From: Streptomyces globosus
GTDB taxonomy: Bacteria; Actinomycetota; Actinomycetes; Streptomycetales; Streptomycetaceae
DNA: 64,000 bases
Direction of reading: 5' to 3'
Assembly: GCF_003325375.1 (NCBI RefSeq)
Contig: NZ_CP030862.1
Coordinates: 4,839,501 to 4,903,500 of the forward strand
Below, piece by piece: positions 7,153 to 17,972 of this stretch (positions are counted from its first letter, which is position 1; every line of letters starts with the position of its first letter). Both the position numbers and the translations under genes were made by a program. The notes below the pieces were generated by a model. It saw nothing but the letters and a program-made list of their open reading frames with translations, was not told where the DNA came from and did not search any database.

Positions 7153-8358
7153 ATGACACCTACCCCCGGTCTCGATCGGGCTCGGTATGACCGGGCCACC
7201 GCGCATCTCGAAGCGCCCTTGGCCATCGTCGATCTCGATGCGTTCGACGCCAACGCCGACGATCTCGTGCGCCGGGCCGGCGGCAAGCCGGTGCGGGTGG
7301 CGAGCAAGTCGGTGCGCTGTCGGGCGCTGTTGGAGCGGGTGCTCGCGCGGCCCGGTTTCGCCGGGGTCATGTCGTACACGCTGGCCGAGTCCCTGTGGCT
7401 GGCCCGGTCCGGGTTCAGCGACGTGCTGCTGGCCTACCCGTCGGCGGACCGGGCCGGCTTCGCCGAGCTCGCGGGCGATCCGAAGCTGGCTGCGGCCGTG
7501 ACGGTCATGGTGGACGACGTGGCGCAGCTGGAGCTGATCGATGCCGCTCGCGCGGGCGGCTCGCAGGAGGTGCGGGTCTGTCTGGAGCTGGACACCGGGT
7601 TGCGGCTGCTGGGCGGGCGGGTGCGGGTCGGTGCCCGCCGGTCGCCGCTGCGGGAGCCGGCAGCGCTGGCGGAGCTGGCGCGGGCGGTGGCCGCGCGGCC
7701 CGGGTTCCGGGTCGTGGGGGTGATGGGGTACGAGGGGCACGTCGCCGGTGTCGGTGACGCGGTGGCGGGGCGGCCGCTGAGGTCGCGGGCGATCCGGCTC
7801 ATGCAGGCGGCGGCGCGGCGGGAGCTGGCGGTGCGGCGGGCGGAGGCGGTGCGTGCCGTACGGCAGGTCGTGCCGGGGCTGGAGTTCGTCAACGGCGGTG
7901 GGACGGGCAGTGTGCAGCAGACGGCCGCGGAGGATGCGGTGACGGAGGTCGCCGCGGGGTCGGGGCTGTACGTGCCGCGGCTGTTCGACAACTACACGTC
8001 GTTCCGCGGGCGTCCCGCGGCGCTGTTCGCGCAGCCGGTGGTGCGGCGGCCCGGGGTGGGGGTGGTGACGGTGCTGGGCGGCGGGTATCCGGCGTCGGGG
8101 GCGGCGGGTGCGGACCGGCTGCCGGAGCCGTATCTGCCGCGGGGGCTGCGGTACGACCCGTTGGAGGGGGCTGGTGAGGTGCAGACGCCGCTGCTGGGCG
8201 CGGCGGCGGACGATCTGCTGATCGGCGACCGGGTGTGGTTCCGGCATGCGAAGGCGGGCGAGCTGTGCGAGCGGTTCGACGTGCTGTACCTGGTGGAGGG
8301 GGACCGTGTCGCGTCGGCGGTGCCGACGTACCGGGGCGAGGGCCGCACGTTCCTGTAG
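7153..8358 (+). CDS. PLP-dependent amino acid deaminase/aldolase (alanine racemase-like fold)
   Basis: A 401-residue protein of the fold-type III PLP family that includes D-threonine aldolase and D-serine dehydratase. The N-terminal barrel is clear: APLAIVDLDAFDANADDLVRR, then RVASKSVRC, in which Lys52 should form the Schiff base with PLP. A C-terminal D-serine-dehydratase-like domain ends with a possible metal site (VWFRHAKAGELCERFD). The substrate is probably a D-amino acid or hydroxy amino acid; the sequence does not decide which. It stands alone, starting 61 bp after the large inverted repeat and convergent with the SDR gene 28 bp downstream. Confidence 0.85.
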   Translation: MTPTPGLDRARYDRATAHLEAPLAIVDLDAFDANADDLVRRAGGKPVRVASKSVRCRALLERVLARPGFAGVMSYTLAESLWLARSGFSDVLLAYPSADRAGFAELAGDPKLAAAVTVMVDDVAQLELIDAARAGGSQEVRVCLELDTGLRLLGGRVRVGARRSPLREPAALAELARAVAARPGFRVVGVMGYEGHVAGVGDAVAGRPLRSRAIRLMQAAARRELAVRRAEAVRAVRQVVPGLEFVNGGGTGSVQQTAAEDAVTEVAAGSGLYVPRLFDNYTSFRGRPAALFAQPVVRRPGVGVVTVLGGGYPASGAAGADRLPEPYLPRGLRYDPLEGAGEVQTPLLGAAADDLLIGDRVWFRHAKAGELCERFDVLYLVEGDRVASAVPTYRGEGRTFL

Positions 8359-8386
8359 CGGCGGCCCCCGCCCCGTGCGTGCCTCC

Positions 8387-9184
8387 CTACAGCGGCGTGA
8401 CGTAGGCCCCGGAGATGCCGCCGTCCACCAGGAAGTCGGTGGCGTTGATGAAGGAGGAGTCGTCGCTGGCGAGGAAGGCGACGGCGGCCGCGATCTCCTC
8501 GGCTTCGGCGAAGCGGCCGAGCGGGATGTGGACGAGGCGGCGGGCGGCGCGCTCGGGGTCCTTGGCGAACAGCTCCTGCAGCAGCGGGGTGTTGACCGGT
8601 CCGGGGCAGAGGGCGTTGACGCGGATGCCTTCGCGGGCGAACTGGACGCCGAGTTCGCGGGACATGGCGAGGACGCCGCCCTTGGAGGCGGTGTAGGAGA
8701 TCTGGGAGGTGGCGGCGCCCATGACGGCGACGAAGGAGGCGGTGTTGATGATGGAGCCGCGGCCCTGGCGCTGCATGTAGGGCAGGGCGGCCTTGCAGCA
8801 CAGGTAGACGGAGGTGAGGTTGACGTCCTGGACGCGCTTCCAGGCGTCGAGGCCGGTGGTGAGGATGGAGTCGTCGTCGGGGGGCGAGATGCCGGCGTTG
8901 TTGAAGGCGATGTCGACGGAGCCGTAGGTGTCGTAGGCGGTCCTGAAGAGGGCTTCGACGTCTTCGGGGCTGGTGACGTCGACCTTGGCGAAGGTGCCGC
9001 CGACTTCTTCGGCGGCGGCCTTGCCGGCGGTTTCGTCGATGTCGCCGCAGACCACGTTGGCGCCTTCGGAGGCGAGGCGGCGGGCGGTGGCGAGGCCGAT
9101 GCCGCTGCCGGCGCCGGTGATGACGGCGGTGCGGCCGACGAGGCGGCGGCAGACGATCTCTTCGGTGGTCCGGTCGGTGGTCAT
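8387..9184 (-). CDS. Short-chain dehydrogenase, probably oxidising gamma-glutamylethanolamide
   Basis: A 265-residue classical SDR. TGAGSGIG (cofactor binding, about residues 24-31), NNAG and the catalytic Tyr-Lys in YTASKGG with an upstream Ser (NTASF region) are all present; Asp after the second beta strand (GDID) indicates NAD+ preference. Start ATG 9184 lies 4 bp after the aldehyde dehydrogenase stop, so the genes are coupled. In the ethanolamine pathway worked out around glnA4 in S. coelicolor, an alcohol group must be oxidised to an aldehyde after ligation; this enzyme fits that step. The assignment to the step is inference from context. Confidence 0.85.
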   Translation of the reverse strand: MTTDRTTEEIVCRRLVGRTAVITGAGSGIGLATARRLASEGANVVCGDIDETAGKAAAEEVGGTFAKVDVTSPEDVEALFRTAYDTYGSVDIAFNNAGISPPDDDSILTTGLDAWKRVQDVNLTSVYLCCKAALPYMQRQGRGSIINTASFVAVMGAATSQISYTASKGGVLAMSRELGVQFAREGIRVNALCPGPVNTPLLQELFAKDPERAARRLVHIPLGRFAEAEEIAAAVAFLASDDSSFINATDFLVDGGISGAYVTPL

Positions 9185-9188
9185 GGGT

Positions 9189-10553
9189 TCAGGCCTCCGT
9201 GCTGATGAAGACGTTCTTGGTCTCGGTGAATGCGGTGAGGGCGTCGGGGCCGAGCTCCCGGCCGAGGCCGGACTGCTTGTAGCCGCCGAAGGGGGTCCAG
9301 TAGCGGACGCTGCTGTGGGAGTTGACGGAGAGGTTGCCGGCGGCGACGGCGCGGGAGACGCGCAGGGCACGGCCGACGTCGCGGGTCCACAGGGAGCCGG
9401 AGAGGCCGTACTCGGTGGCGTTGGCGAGGCGGACGGCGTCGTCCTCGTCGTCGAAGGGGAGGACGACGGCGACGGGTCCGAAGACCTCTTCGACGGCGAC
9501 GGGCGCGGTGGGGTCGGCGCCGGTGACGAGGGTGGGCGGGTACCAGAAGCCGGGCCCGTCGGGTGCGGTGCCGCGGACGGCGGTGAGGTCGTCGGTGACG
9601 TAGGACCGTACGCGGTCGAGCTGGGCCTGCGAGATGAGGGGGCCCATCTGGGTCTTCTCGTCGGCGGGGTCGCCGACGGCGACGCCTTCGACGAGGGGGG
9701 CGAGGAGGTCGAGGAAGCGGTCGTGGACGGTGCGCTGGACGAGGATGCGGGTGCGGGCGCAGCAGTCCTGGCCGGTGTTGTCGAGGAAGGACATGGGGGC
9801 GGCCGCGGCGGCGGCTTCGAGGTCGGCGTCGGCGAAGACGATGTTGGGGCTCTTGCCGCCGAGTTCGAGGGTGACGGGTTTCACCCGGTCGGCGCACTTG
9901 GCCATGATCTGCTTGCCGGTGCGGGTGGATCCGGTGAAGACGATCTTCGCGATGCCGGGGTGTTCGACGAGGGCGTCGCCGGCGGTGTCGCCGCGGCCGG
10001 GGAGCACCTGGAGGAGGTGTTCGGGGAGCCCGGCGTCGAGGGCGAGTTCGGCGAGGCGCAGGGCGGTGAGGGGGGTGGCCTCGGCGGGCTTGAGGATGAC
10101 GGCGTTTCCGGCGGCGAGGGCGGGTGCGAGTCCCCAGGCGGCGATCGGCATGGGGAAGTTCCAGGGGGCGATGACGCCGATGACGCCGAGGGGTTCGAGG
10201 AAGGTGACGTCGATGCCGCCGGGGACGGGGATCTGGCGGCCGGTGAGCCGTTCGACGCCGCCTGCGGCGTAGTCGAGGAGGTCGCGGACGTTGGCGGCTT
10301 CCCAGCGGGCGTTGCCGATGGTGTGTCCGGCTTCGAGGACTTCGAGCCGGGCGAGTTCCTCGTTGTGGGCGTCGACGGCGGCGGCGAACCGGCGCAGCAG
10401 GCGGGCCCGGTCGGCGGGGGCGGCGGCGGCCCAGGTGCGCTGGGCTGCGGCGGCCCGGGTGACGGCGGCGTCGACGTCGTCCCGTGTGGCGGCCGGGACG
10501 GTGGCGACGGTTTCGCCGGTGGCCGGGTTGAGGACTTCCAGCGCGTCGGACAC
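9189..10553 (-). CDS. NAD(P)-dependent aldehyde dehydrogenase
   Basis: A 454-residue ALDH superfamily enzyme. Seen are APWNFPMPIAAWGLAPALAAG (cofactor domain), FTGSTRTGK, the general-base Glu in LELGGKSPN, and the nucleophile Cys in GQDCCARTR (about residue 260). It lies between glnA4 and the SDR in one transcript and is expected to oxidise a gamma-glutamyl amino aldehyde to the acid. At 454 residues it is slightly shorter than the usual 480 or so, the difference being at the N-terminus. Confidence 0.92.
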   Translation of the reverse strand: MSDALEVLNPATGETVATVPAATRDDVDAAVTRAAAAQRTWAAAAPADRARLLRRFAAAVDAHNEELARLEVLEAGHTIGNARWEAANVRDLLDYAAGGVERLTGRQIPVPGGIDVTFLEPLGVIGVIAPWNFPMPIAAWGLAPALAAGNAVILKPAEATPLTALRLAELALDAGLPEHLLQVLPGRGDTAGDALVEHPGIAKIVFTGSTRTGKQIMAKCADRVKPVTLELGGKSPNIVFADADLEAAAAAAPMSFLDNTGQDCCARTRILVQRTVHDRFLDLLAPLVEGVAVGDPADEKTQMGPLISQAQLDRVRSYVTDDLTAVRGTAPDGPGFWYPPTLVTGADPTAPVAVEEVFGPVAVVLPFDDEDDAVRLANATEYGLSGSLWTRDVGRALRVSRAVAAGNLSVNSHSSVRYWTPFGGYKQSGLGRELGPDALTAFTETKNVFISTEA

Positions 10554-10619
10554 GTGGTGCCTTTCGGAGGGGTTTCGGGGGTCGGGGGCGGGGCGGGGGC
10601 GGGGCGTGGCCGGGGCGGG

Positions 10620-11984
10620 TCAGAGGCGTTCGAAGGAGCGGCGGCGCTCCCAGTCGGTGACGGCGGAGTCGTAGGCGTCGAGTTCGACGCGGGCCATGTT
10701 GAGGTAGTGGGCAACGACTTCGGGGCCGAAGGCGGCCTTGGCGATCTCGCTGTTGTCCCAGAGTTCGGCGGCTTCGCGCAGGGTGGTGGGGACGTGGGCG
10801 TAGCCGCCGGTGTAGGCGTTGCCGTGGCAGGGGTCGGGGAGTTCGAGGCCGTTCTCGATGCCGTGCAGGCCGGCGGCGACGAGTCCGGCGACGGCGAGGT
10901 AGGGGTTGACGTCGCCGCCGGGGAGGCGGTTCTCGAAGCGGGTGGAGCGGCCGTGGCCGACGACGCGGAGGGCGCAGGTGCGGTTGTCGTGGCCCCAGGC
11001 GACGGCGGTGGGGGCGAAGGAGCCGGGGCGGAAGCGCTTGTAGGAGTTGATGTTGGGGGCGTAGAGGAGGGAGAAGTCGCGGAGTGCGGCGAGCTGGCCG
11101 GCGAGGAAGTGGCGCATGAGGGGGGACATGCCGTCGGGGCTGTCGCCGGCCATGGCGTTGCGGCCCTCGGAGTCGGTGAGGGAGAGGTGGATGTGGCAGG
11201 AGTTGCCTTCGCGCGCGTCGAACTTGGCCATGAAGGTGAGCGAGACGCCTTCCTGGGCGGCGATCTCCTTGGCGCCGGTCTTGTAGACGGCGTGCTGGTC
11301 GCAGGTGGTGAGCGCCTCGTCGTAGCGGAAGGCGATCTCGTGCTGGCCGAGGTTGCACTCGCCCTTGGCGGATTCGACGGTCAGTCCGGCGCCCTGCATG
11401 TCGTTGCGGATGCGGCGGAGGAGGGGCTCGATGCGGCCTGTGCCGAGGACCGAGTAGTCGGTGTTGTACTGGTTGGCGGGGGTCAGCGCGCGGTAGTCGG
11501 CGTTCCAGGCCTGTTCGTAGGTGTCCTTGAAGACCATGAACTCCAGCTCGGTGCCGACCATGGCGGTGTAGCCGTGTCCGGCGAGGCGGTCGAGCTGGCG
11601 GCGGAGGATCTGGCGGGGGGCGGCCACGACCGGGGTGCCGTCGTTCCATGCGAGGTCGGCGAGGAGGAGGGCGCTGCCGGGGTGCCAGGGGATGCGGCGC
11701 AGGGTGGCGGTGTCGGGGCGCATGGCGAAGTCGCCGTAGCCGCGCTCCCAGGAGGACATCTCGTAGCCGTCGACGGTGTTCATGTCGGTGTCGACGGCGA
11801 GGAGGTAGTTGCAGCCCTCCGTGCCGTGTTCGAGGACCTCGTCGAGGAAGAACTGTGCGGCGAACCGCTTGCCCTGGAGGCGTCCCTGCATGTCGGGGAA
11901 GGCGAGGACGACGGTGTCGATCTCGCCGCTCGCGACGAGGGCGCGGAGCTCCTCGGGGGCGAGCGGCGGCGTGCGGTCTACCAC
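10620..11984 (-). CDS. glnA4: Glutamine synthetase-like gamma-glutamylethanolamide synthetase
   Basis: A 454-residue GS-fold ligase that joins the gamma-carboxyl of glutamate to an amine with ATP. Key metal ligands are seen in GTELEFMVF and ESAKGECNLGQHEIAFRY, and the ATP loop in FMAKFDAREGNSCHIHLSL. It lacks the typical adenylylation-site context of GlnA. Its place beside a divergent FadR-type regulator matches glnA4 (SCO1613) and SCO1614 (EpuRI) of S. coelicolor, where GlnA4 was shown to be a gamma-glutamylethanolamide synthetase. It is first in the minus-strand operon with the aldehyde dehydrogenase and SDR. Ethanolamine as substrate is transferred from the homologue. Confidence 0.88.
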   Translation of the reverse strand: MVDRTPPLAPEELRALVASGEIDTVVLAFPDMQGRLQGKRFAAQFFLDEVLEHGTEGCNYLLAVDTDMNTVDGYEMSSWERGYGDFAMRPDTATLRRIPWHPGSALLLADLAWNDGTPVVAAPRQILRRQLDRLAGHGYTAMVGTELEFMVFKDTYEQAWNADYRALTPANQYNTDYSVLGTGRIEPLLRRIRNDMQGAGLTVESAKGECNLGQHEIAFRYDEALTTCDQHAVYKTGAKEIAAQEGVSLTFMAKFDAREGNSCHIHLSLTDSEGRNAMAGDSPDGMSPLMRHFLAGQLAALRDFSLLYAPNINSYKRFRPGSFAPTAVAWGHDNRTCALRVVGHGRSTRFENRLPGGDVNPYLAVAGLVAAGLHGIENGLELPDPCHGNAYTGGYAHVPTTLREAAELWDNSEIAKAAFGPEVVAHYLNMARVELDAYDSAVTDWERRRSFERL

Positions 11985-12017
11985 GGGGATCTCTCCTTCG
12001 GTGAGCCGAGGGGGCCT

Positions 12018-12039
12018 AAGGTATTGAACAGAACCATTG
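12018..12039 (+). promoter_or_regulatory. Candidate EpuRI operator, copy 1
   Basis: AAGGTA-N8-AACCATTG in the divergent space between glnA4 and the FadR-type gene. The same motif with identical 8-bp spacing occurs once more, upstream of the permease. The GGT...ACC halves form an imperfect dyad, as expected for a GntR/FadR dimer site. It ends 22 bp before the regulator ATG and begins 33 bp upstream of the glnA4 start. Confidence 0.6.
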
Positions 12040-12061
12040 CTTGGGAAGGGGAGGGGCCGAG

Positions 12062-12808
12062 ATGGCCGACACGGCGAGCGGGGGCGGCGCGATGGCGCGG
12101 CTGAACCCGGTCCTGCGGCAGGTGCGGGCGGGCAGCGGCTTCGAGGAGGCGCTGGAGCAGATCCTGCAGGTGGTGCGGCTGGGCCTGGTGCCGGCCGGGG
12201 AGCGGCTGCCGCCGGAGCGGGAGCTGGCGGAGCGGATGGGCATCAGCCGGGTCACACTGCGCGAGGTGCTCAAGGTGCTCCAGGAGCAGGGCCTGGTGGA
12301 GGCGCGGCGGGGCCGGTACGGGGGGACGTTCGTCCTGCCGCGCCCGGACACCCCGGTCGGCGGCGGCGAGGACGAGCTGCGCCGGCGCGTCGCGGGGGTC
12401 GACCTGGAGGACGTGCTGCGCTTCCGCGAGGTCCTGGAGGTGGGGGCGGCCGGGCTGTGCGCCGCGCAGGGGCTGTCCGAGGAGGAGTCGGAACGGCTGC
12501 TGGCGGCGCTGGCGGCGACGCAGGACGCGCCGCTGGCGGACTACCGCCGCCGGGACACGCTCTTCCACCTGGCGCTGTGCGAGCTGGCGGGCTCGCCGAC
12601 GCTGACGGCGCAGTACGCGGCAGTCCGGGCCGCCGTCAACGACCTGCTGGACTGCATACCCCTGCTGGTGCGGAACCTGGAGCACTCGCAGCAGCAGCAC
12701 GCCGCCCTGGTGGAGGCGGTCCTGGAGCGGGACGCGGACGCGGCCCGCGAGGTGATGCGGGAGCACTGCTGCGGCACGGCCGCGCTGCTGCGCGGCTTCC
12801 TGGCCTGA
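12062..12808 (+). CDS. epuRI: FadR/GntR-family regulator of ethanolamine use (EpuRI-like)
   Basis: A 248-residue repressor-type protein. The N-terminal winged helix-turn-helix (GERLPPERELAERMGISRVTLREVLKVL, about residues 48-75) is followed by a FadR C-terminal helical domain with the metal-binding Asp/His pattern (DTLFHLALCEL and QQQHAALVEAVLERD). ATG 12062 has an AG-rich Shine-Dalgarno; the frame opens slightly upstream. It is divergent from glnA4, the arrangement of EpuRI (SCO1614), which represses glnA4 in S. coelicolor. The same 22-bp motif stands in front of this gene and of the permease, so autoregulation is likely. Confidence 0.87.
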   Translation: MADTASGGGAMARLNPVLRQVRAGSGFEEALEQILQVVRLGLVPAGERLPPERELAERMGISRVTLREVLKVLQEQGLVEARRGRYGGTFVLPRPDTPVGGGEDELRRRVAGVDLEDVLRFREVLEVGAAGLCAAQGLSEEESERLLAALAATQDAPLADYRRRDTLFHLALCELAGSPTLTAQYAAVRAAVNDLLDCIPLLVRNLEHSQQQHAALVEAVLERDADAAREVMREHCCGTAALLRGFLA

Positions 12809-12877
12809 GGGTACGCACGCCCGGCCCGGCCCGCCTGTTTTGCGCGGGGGTCTTGCGCATCCCGCACTCCTACGGCA

Positions 12878-12899
12878 AAGGTACGCGGCACAACCATTG
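12878..12899 (+). promoter_or_regulatory. Candidate EpuRI operator, copy 2
   Basis: AAGGTA-N8-AACCATTG, 21 bp upstream of the permease ATG. All 14 defined positions match copy 1, and the intervening 8 bp do not, which argues that the two blocks are conserved by protein binding. The overlapping ACAA-CCA-TTGT is itself palindromic. Confidence 0.6.
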
Positions 12900-12920
12900 T
12901 CCTGGGCAGCGGGAGCGCAC

Positions 12921-14396
<1,476 letters not shown>

Positions 14397-14465
14397 CCGC
14401 CGGTCCCCGGGTACCCCCACTCCCCCGCTCCCCCGTCGACCGACCCGCCACCGGAGGTTGCCCCC

Positions 14466-15176
14466 GTGCCCAGGCCGCTCATCGGCATCACGACCTACGT
14501 CGAGGAATCCGCCCGCTACCGCGTGTGGGACGTCGCCGCGTCCCTCGTGCCCTCCGGCTACTACGAGCTCGTCCAGGCGGCGGGCGGTGCGGCCGTGCTG
14601 CTCCCGCCGGACGGCGCCCCGGGGGCCGCGGCGGAGGTGCTGGGCCGGCTGGACGGCCTGGTCGTCGCGGGCGGCCCGGACGTGGACCCGGCCCGCTACG
14701 GCGCGCCGCGCGACCCGCGCACGGGCCCGGCCGGGACGGCGCGGGACGAGTGGGAGCTGGCCCTGATCGGGGCGGCCCTCGACGCGGGCGTGCCACTGCT
14801 CGGCATCTGCCGCGGCATGCAGGCGCTCAACGTCGCCCTCGGCGGCACCCTGGTCCAGCACATCGACGGACACCTGCACCAGCCGGGCGTCATGTCCTGG
14901 CACCCGGTCCGCCCGGTGCCCGGTACGCGCTACGCGGCGCTCGTCCCGGAGGAGGCGGAGGTGCCCACCTACCACCACCAGGCCGTCGACCGGCTGGGCC
15001 GGGGCCTGGTCGCGTCGGCGCACGCGGTCGACGGCACGGTCGAGGCGGTCGAACTGCCTGGCCCCGACCGGTGGGTGCTCGGCGTGCAGTGGCATCCGGA
15101 GCACGACAAGGACACCCGGGTGGTGGGGGCGCTCGTCGGGGCCGCGGCCGCCCGCACGCCCGTCGAGTCGCGCTGA
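14466..15176 (+). CDS. Class I glutamine amidotransferase-like hydrolase (peptidase C26, PuuD-like)
   Basis: A 236-residue gamma-glutamyl hydrolase. The nucleophile is Cys115 in LLGICRGMQALN, and the His/Glu pair lies in GVQWHPEHDK. PuuD of E. coli removes the gamma-glutamyl group from gamma-glutamyl-GABA; here the same step would release glutamate from gamma-glutamylglycine. GTG 14466 follows GGAGG. It lies 69 bp after the permease, same strand, so probably one transcript. With glnA4, the aldehyde dehydrogenase and the SDR it completes a glutamylation cycle. Confidence 0.87.
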   Translation: MPRPLIGITTYVEESARYRVWDVAASLVPSGYYELVQAAGGAAVLLPPDGAPGAAAEVLGRLDGLVVAGGPDVDPARYGAPRDPRTGPAGTARDEWELALIGAALDAGVPLLGICRGMQALNVALGGTLVQHIDGHLHQPGVMSWHPVRPVPGTRYAALVPEEAEVPTYHHQAVDRLGRGLVASAHAVDGTVEAVELPGPDRWVLGVQWHPEHDKDTRVVGALVGAAAARTPVESR

Positions 15177-15244
15177 GCGGCGGCCGGTCCGGCCGCCGCA
15201 TGCGCCGACGTGCGGGCCGCCCGGCAGGTCGGAAGACTGGAGGC

Positions 15245-15445
15245 ATGACGAACAAGGCTGTGCTGGAAGGCGGGCCGGCGGACCTGTCCGAGCGGGTCGT
15301 CGACGCCCCCTCTCCCGGCGAGGACGTGAAGGTCCCGCACCGCGGCGGGTACGAGCACTTCCGGGCCACGGCGCGCCGGCAGGACGGCCCGGAGGGCAGT
15401 CTGCCCGTGTTCGAGTGGTGGGAACGGACCGAGATCGCAGAGTGA
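15245..15445 (+). CDS. Small protein, DUF5988-like
   Basis: A 66-residue acidic protein (MTNKAVLEGGPADLSERVVD, then GEDVKVPHRGGYEHF). It resembles the DUF5988 family of small actinobacterial proteins, recalled from memory. ATG 15245 and the GC-rich third positions support coding. No cofactor motif or membrane segment is visible. It precedes the DUF1876 gene by 11 bp. Confidence 0.65.
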   Translation: MTNKAVLEGGPADLSERVVDAPSPGEDVKVPHRGGYEHFRATARRQDGPEGSLPVFEWWERTEIAE

Positions 15446-15456
15446 CGGGGCGCGCC

Positions 15457-15771
15457 ATGACACACACCGCGGAATGGACGGTCGGGGTCTCGCTCACGGA
15501 GGAGGGCGGGACGACCCGTGCCCGCGCCGTGCTGGACACGGGGACGGCGAAGCTGGTCGGCCGCGGCTCGGCGCGCTGCAACCCGGAGGACGTCGAGGTT
15601 CCGGCGATCGGCGACGAGCTCGCGGCGAGCCGGGCCATGCGGGATCTGGCGGGGCAGCTGATGCGGGCCGCCGACCGGGACCTGGCGGCGATGGGCGCCG
15701 TACCGGAGCCGCCGCGCACCGGCTACGGGTGGCCGCAGGACGCGGACGACCCGACGCGGCGCGGCCGCTGA
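15457..15771 (+). CDS. DUF1876 domain protein
   Basis: A 104-residue protein with the dsRBD-like DUF1876 layout: THTAEWTVGVSLTEEGGTTRARAVLDTG, then LVGRGSARCNPED and a helical end (SRAMRDLAGQLMRAADRDL). Members are common in actinobacteria and their role is unknown. It starts 11 bp after the small upstream gene, suggesting co-transcription, and converges on the LysR gene. Confidence 0.8.
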   Translation: MTHTAEWTVGVSLTEEGGTTRARAVLDTGTAKLVGRGSARCNPEDVEVPAIGDELAASRAMRDLAGQLMRAADRDLAAMGAVPEPPRTGYGWPQDADDPTRRGR

Positions 15772-15805
15772 CGCGCCCCCGGGCCGGTGCGTACGGGCCG
15801 GCCGG

Positions 15806-16702
15806 TCAGGGCCGGACGCGGGTGAGCGACAGCAGGTCCCGGGCCGGGCCGGCCGGGCGGGAGCCGGCGGGCCACACCGCCCGCAGGGCCCGCCCCAGGG
15901 CCGCGCCCGTGACGGGGACCTGGACCAGGCGGCGGGCGGCGAGCTCGTCGCCGAGGGCGAGCTCGGACAGGACGCAGGGGCCGGCGCCGCTGACGGCCGC
16001 GGCCTTGACGGCGGTCGTCGAGGCCAGTTCCAGCAGCGGCGCGGCGAGCCCGCCGCAGTCGGCCAGCGCCCCGTCGAGCACCTGCCGGGTACCCGAGCCG
16101 CGCTCGCGGAGGATGAGCGGGGTCGAGGCCAGTTCGGCCGCCTCCACGCCCTTGGTGCGGCGCGCCCACGGGTGCTCCGGGGCGACGGCGACCACGAGCC
16201 GGTCCTCGGCGATCACCGCCGCGTCCAGCCCGTCGGGGACGGTCAGGCCCTCGACGAAGCCGAGGTCCGCGTCGTGAGCGAGGACCCGCCGCGCGACCAG
16301 CGCCGAGTTCCCGGCCTGGAGGGAGACGGCCGTGCCGGGCCGCTGCCCGCGCAGGGCGATCAGCCAGCCGGGCAGCAGGTACTCGGCGATGGTCATGCTG
16401 GCGGCCACGCGCAGCCGCGAGTCGCGGCGCCCGCGCAGGGCCTGGGCGCCGGCGTCGAAGGCCTCGGCGGCCTCCACCACCCGGCGGGCCCAGTCGGTGA
16501 CGAGCGCGCCCTCCGCGGTGAGGGTGGAGCCGCGGGGCGAGCGGTCGACGAGGGCGACGCCGAGCCGGGCCTCCATCGCGCGGATCCGGCTGCTGGCGGC
16601 GGGCTGTGTGATGCCCATGTGCTTGGCGGCGCCGCTGAGGCTGCCCAGGCGCGCGACGGCGAGCAGCAGCTCCAGCGCGCCCAGGTCCGGCACCCGGTGC
16701 AC
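15806..16702 (-). CDS. LysR-family transcriptional regulator
   Basis: About 298 residues: N-terminal helix-turn-helix (LGSLSGAAKHMGITQPAASSRIRAMEARLGVALVDRS) and a periplasmic-binding-type effector domain, closest to the CysL/CbbR group. The frame opens at ATG 16729 (307 residues), but that codon lacks a ribosome site and lies inside a perfect palindrome; GTG 16702 (beginning VHRVPDLGALELL) has GAGGAG 12 nt upstream, so I take it as start. It is divergent from the TDT transporter, which it likely controls. Its ligand cannot be deduced. Confidence 0.85.
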   Translation of the reverse strand: MHRVPDLGALELLLAVARLGSLSGAAKHMGITQPAASSRIRAMEARLGVALVDRSPRGSTLTAEGALVTDWARRVVEAAEAFDAGAQALRGRRDSRLRVAASMTIAEYLLPGWLIALRGQRPGTAVSLQAGNSALVARRVLAHDADLGFVEGLTVPDGLDAAVIAEDRLVVAVAPEHPWARRTKGVEAAELASTPLILRERGSGTRQVLDGALADCGGLAAPLLELASTTAVKAAAVSGAGPCVLSELALGDELAARRLVQVPVTGAALGRALRAVWPAGSRPAGPARDLLSLTRVRP

Positions 16703-16726
16703 CAGCGGAACCCACTCCTCGTTACC

Positions 16727-16743
16727 CATAAAGTCAGTTTATG
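16727..16743. promoter_or_regulatory. LysR-type operator between the regulator and TDT transporter genes
   Basis: CATAAA-GTCAG-TTTATG is a perfect 6-bp dyad and contains the T-N11-A signature of LysR sites (ATAAAGTCAGTTTAT). It is one of few AT-rich spots in the interval and lies between the divergent genes. Confidence 0.6.
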
Positions 16744-16799
16744 GCCTCATAGGTGTGCGGCCTCTGCCGCCCGGGGCCTTGCCGGGTGAGGCTGGGCCC

Positions 16800-17954
<1,155 letters not shown>

Positions 17955-17972
17955 CGGCCGGGGCGGGGCGGT

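Noticed and set aside
8973..12104. Plus-strand open frame of about 1040 codons opposite the SDR, aldehyde dehydrogenase and glnA4 genes
   Set aside because: Acidic low-complexity translation without motifs; all three genes on the minus strand have catalytic residues in place.
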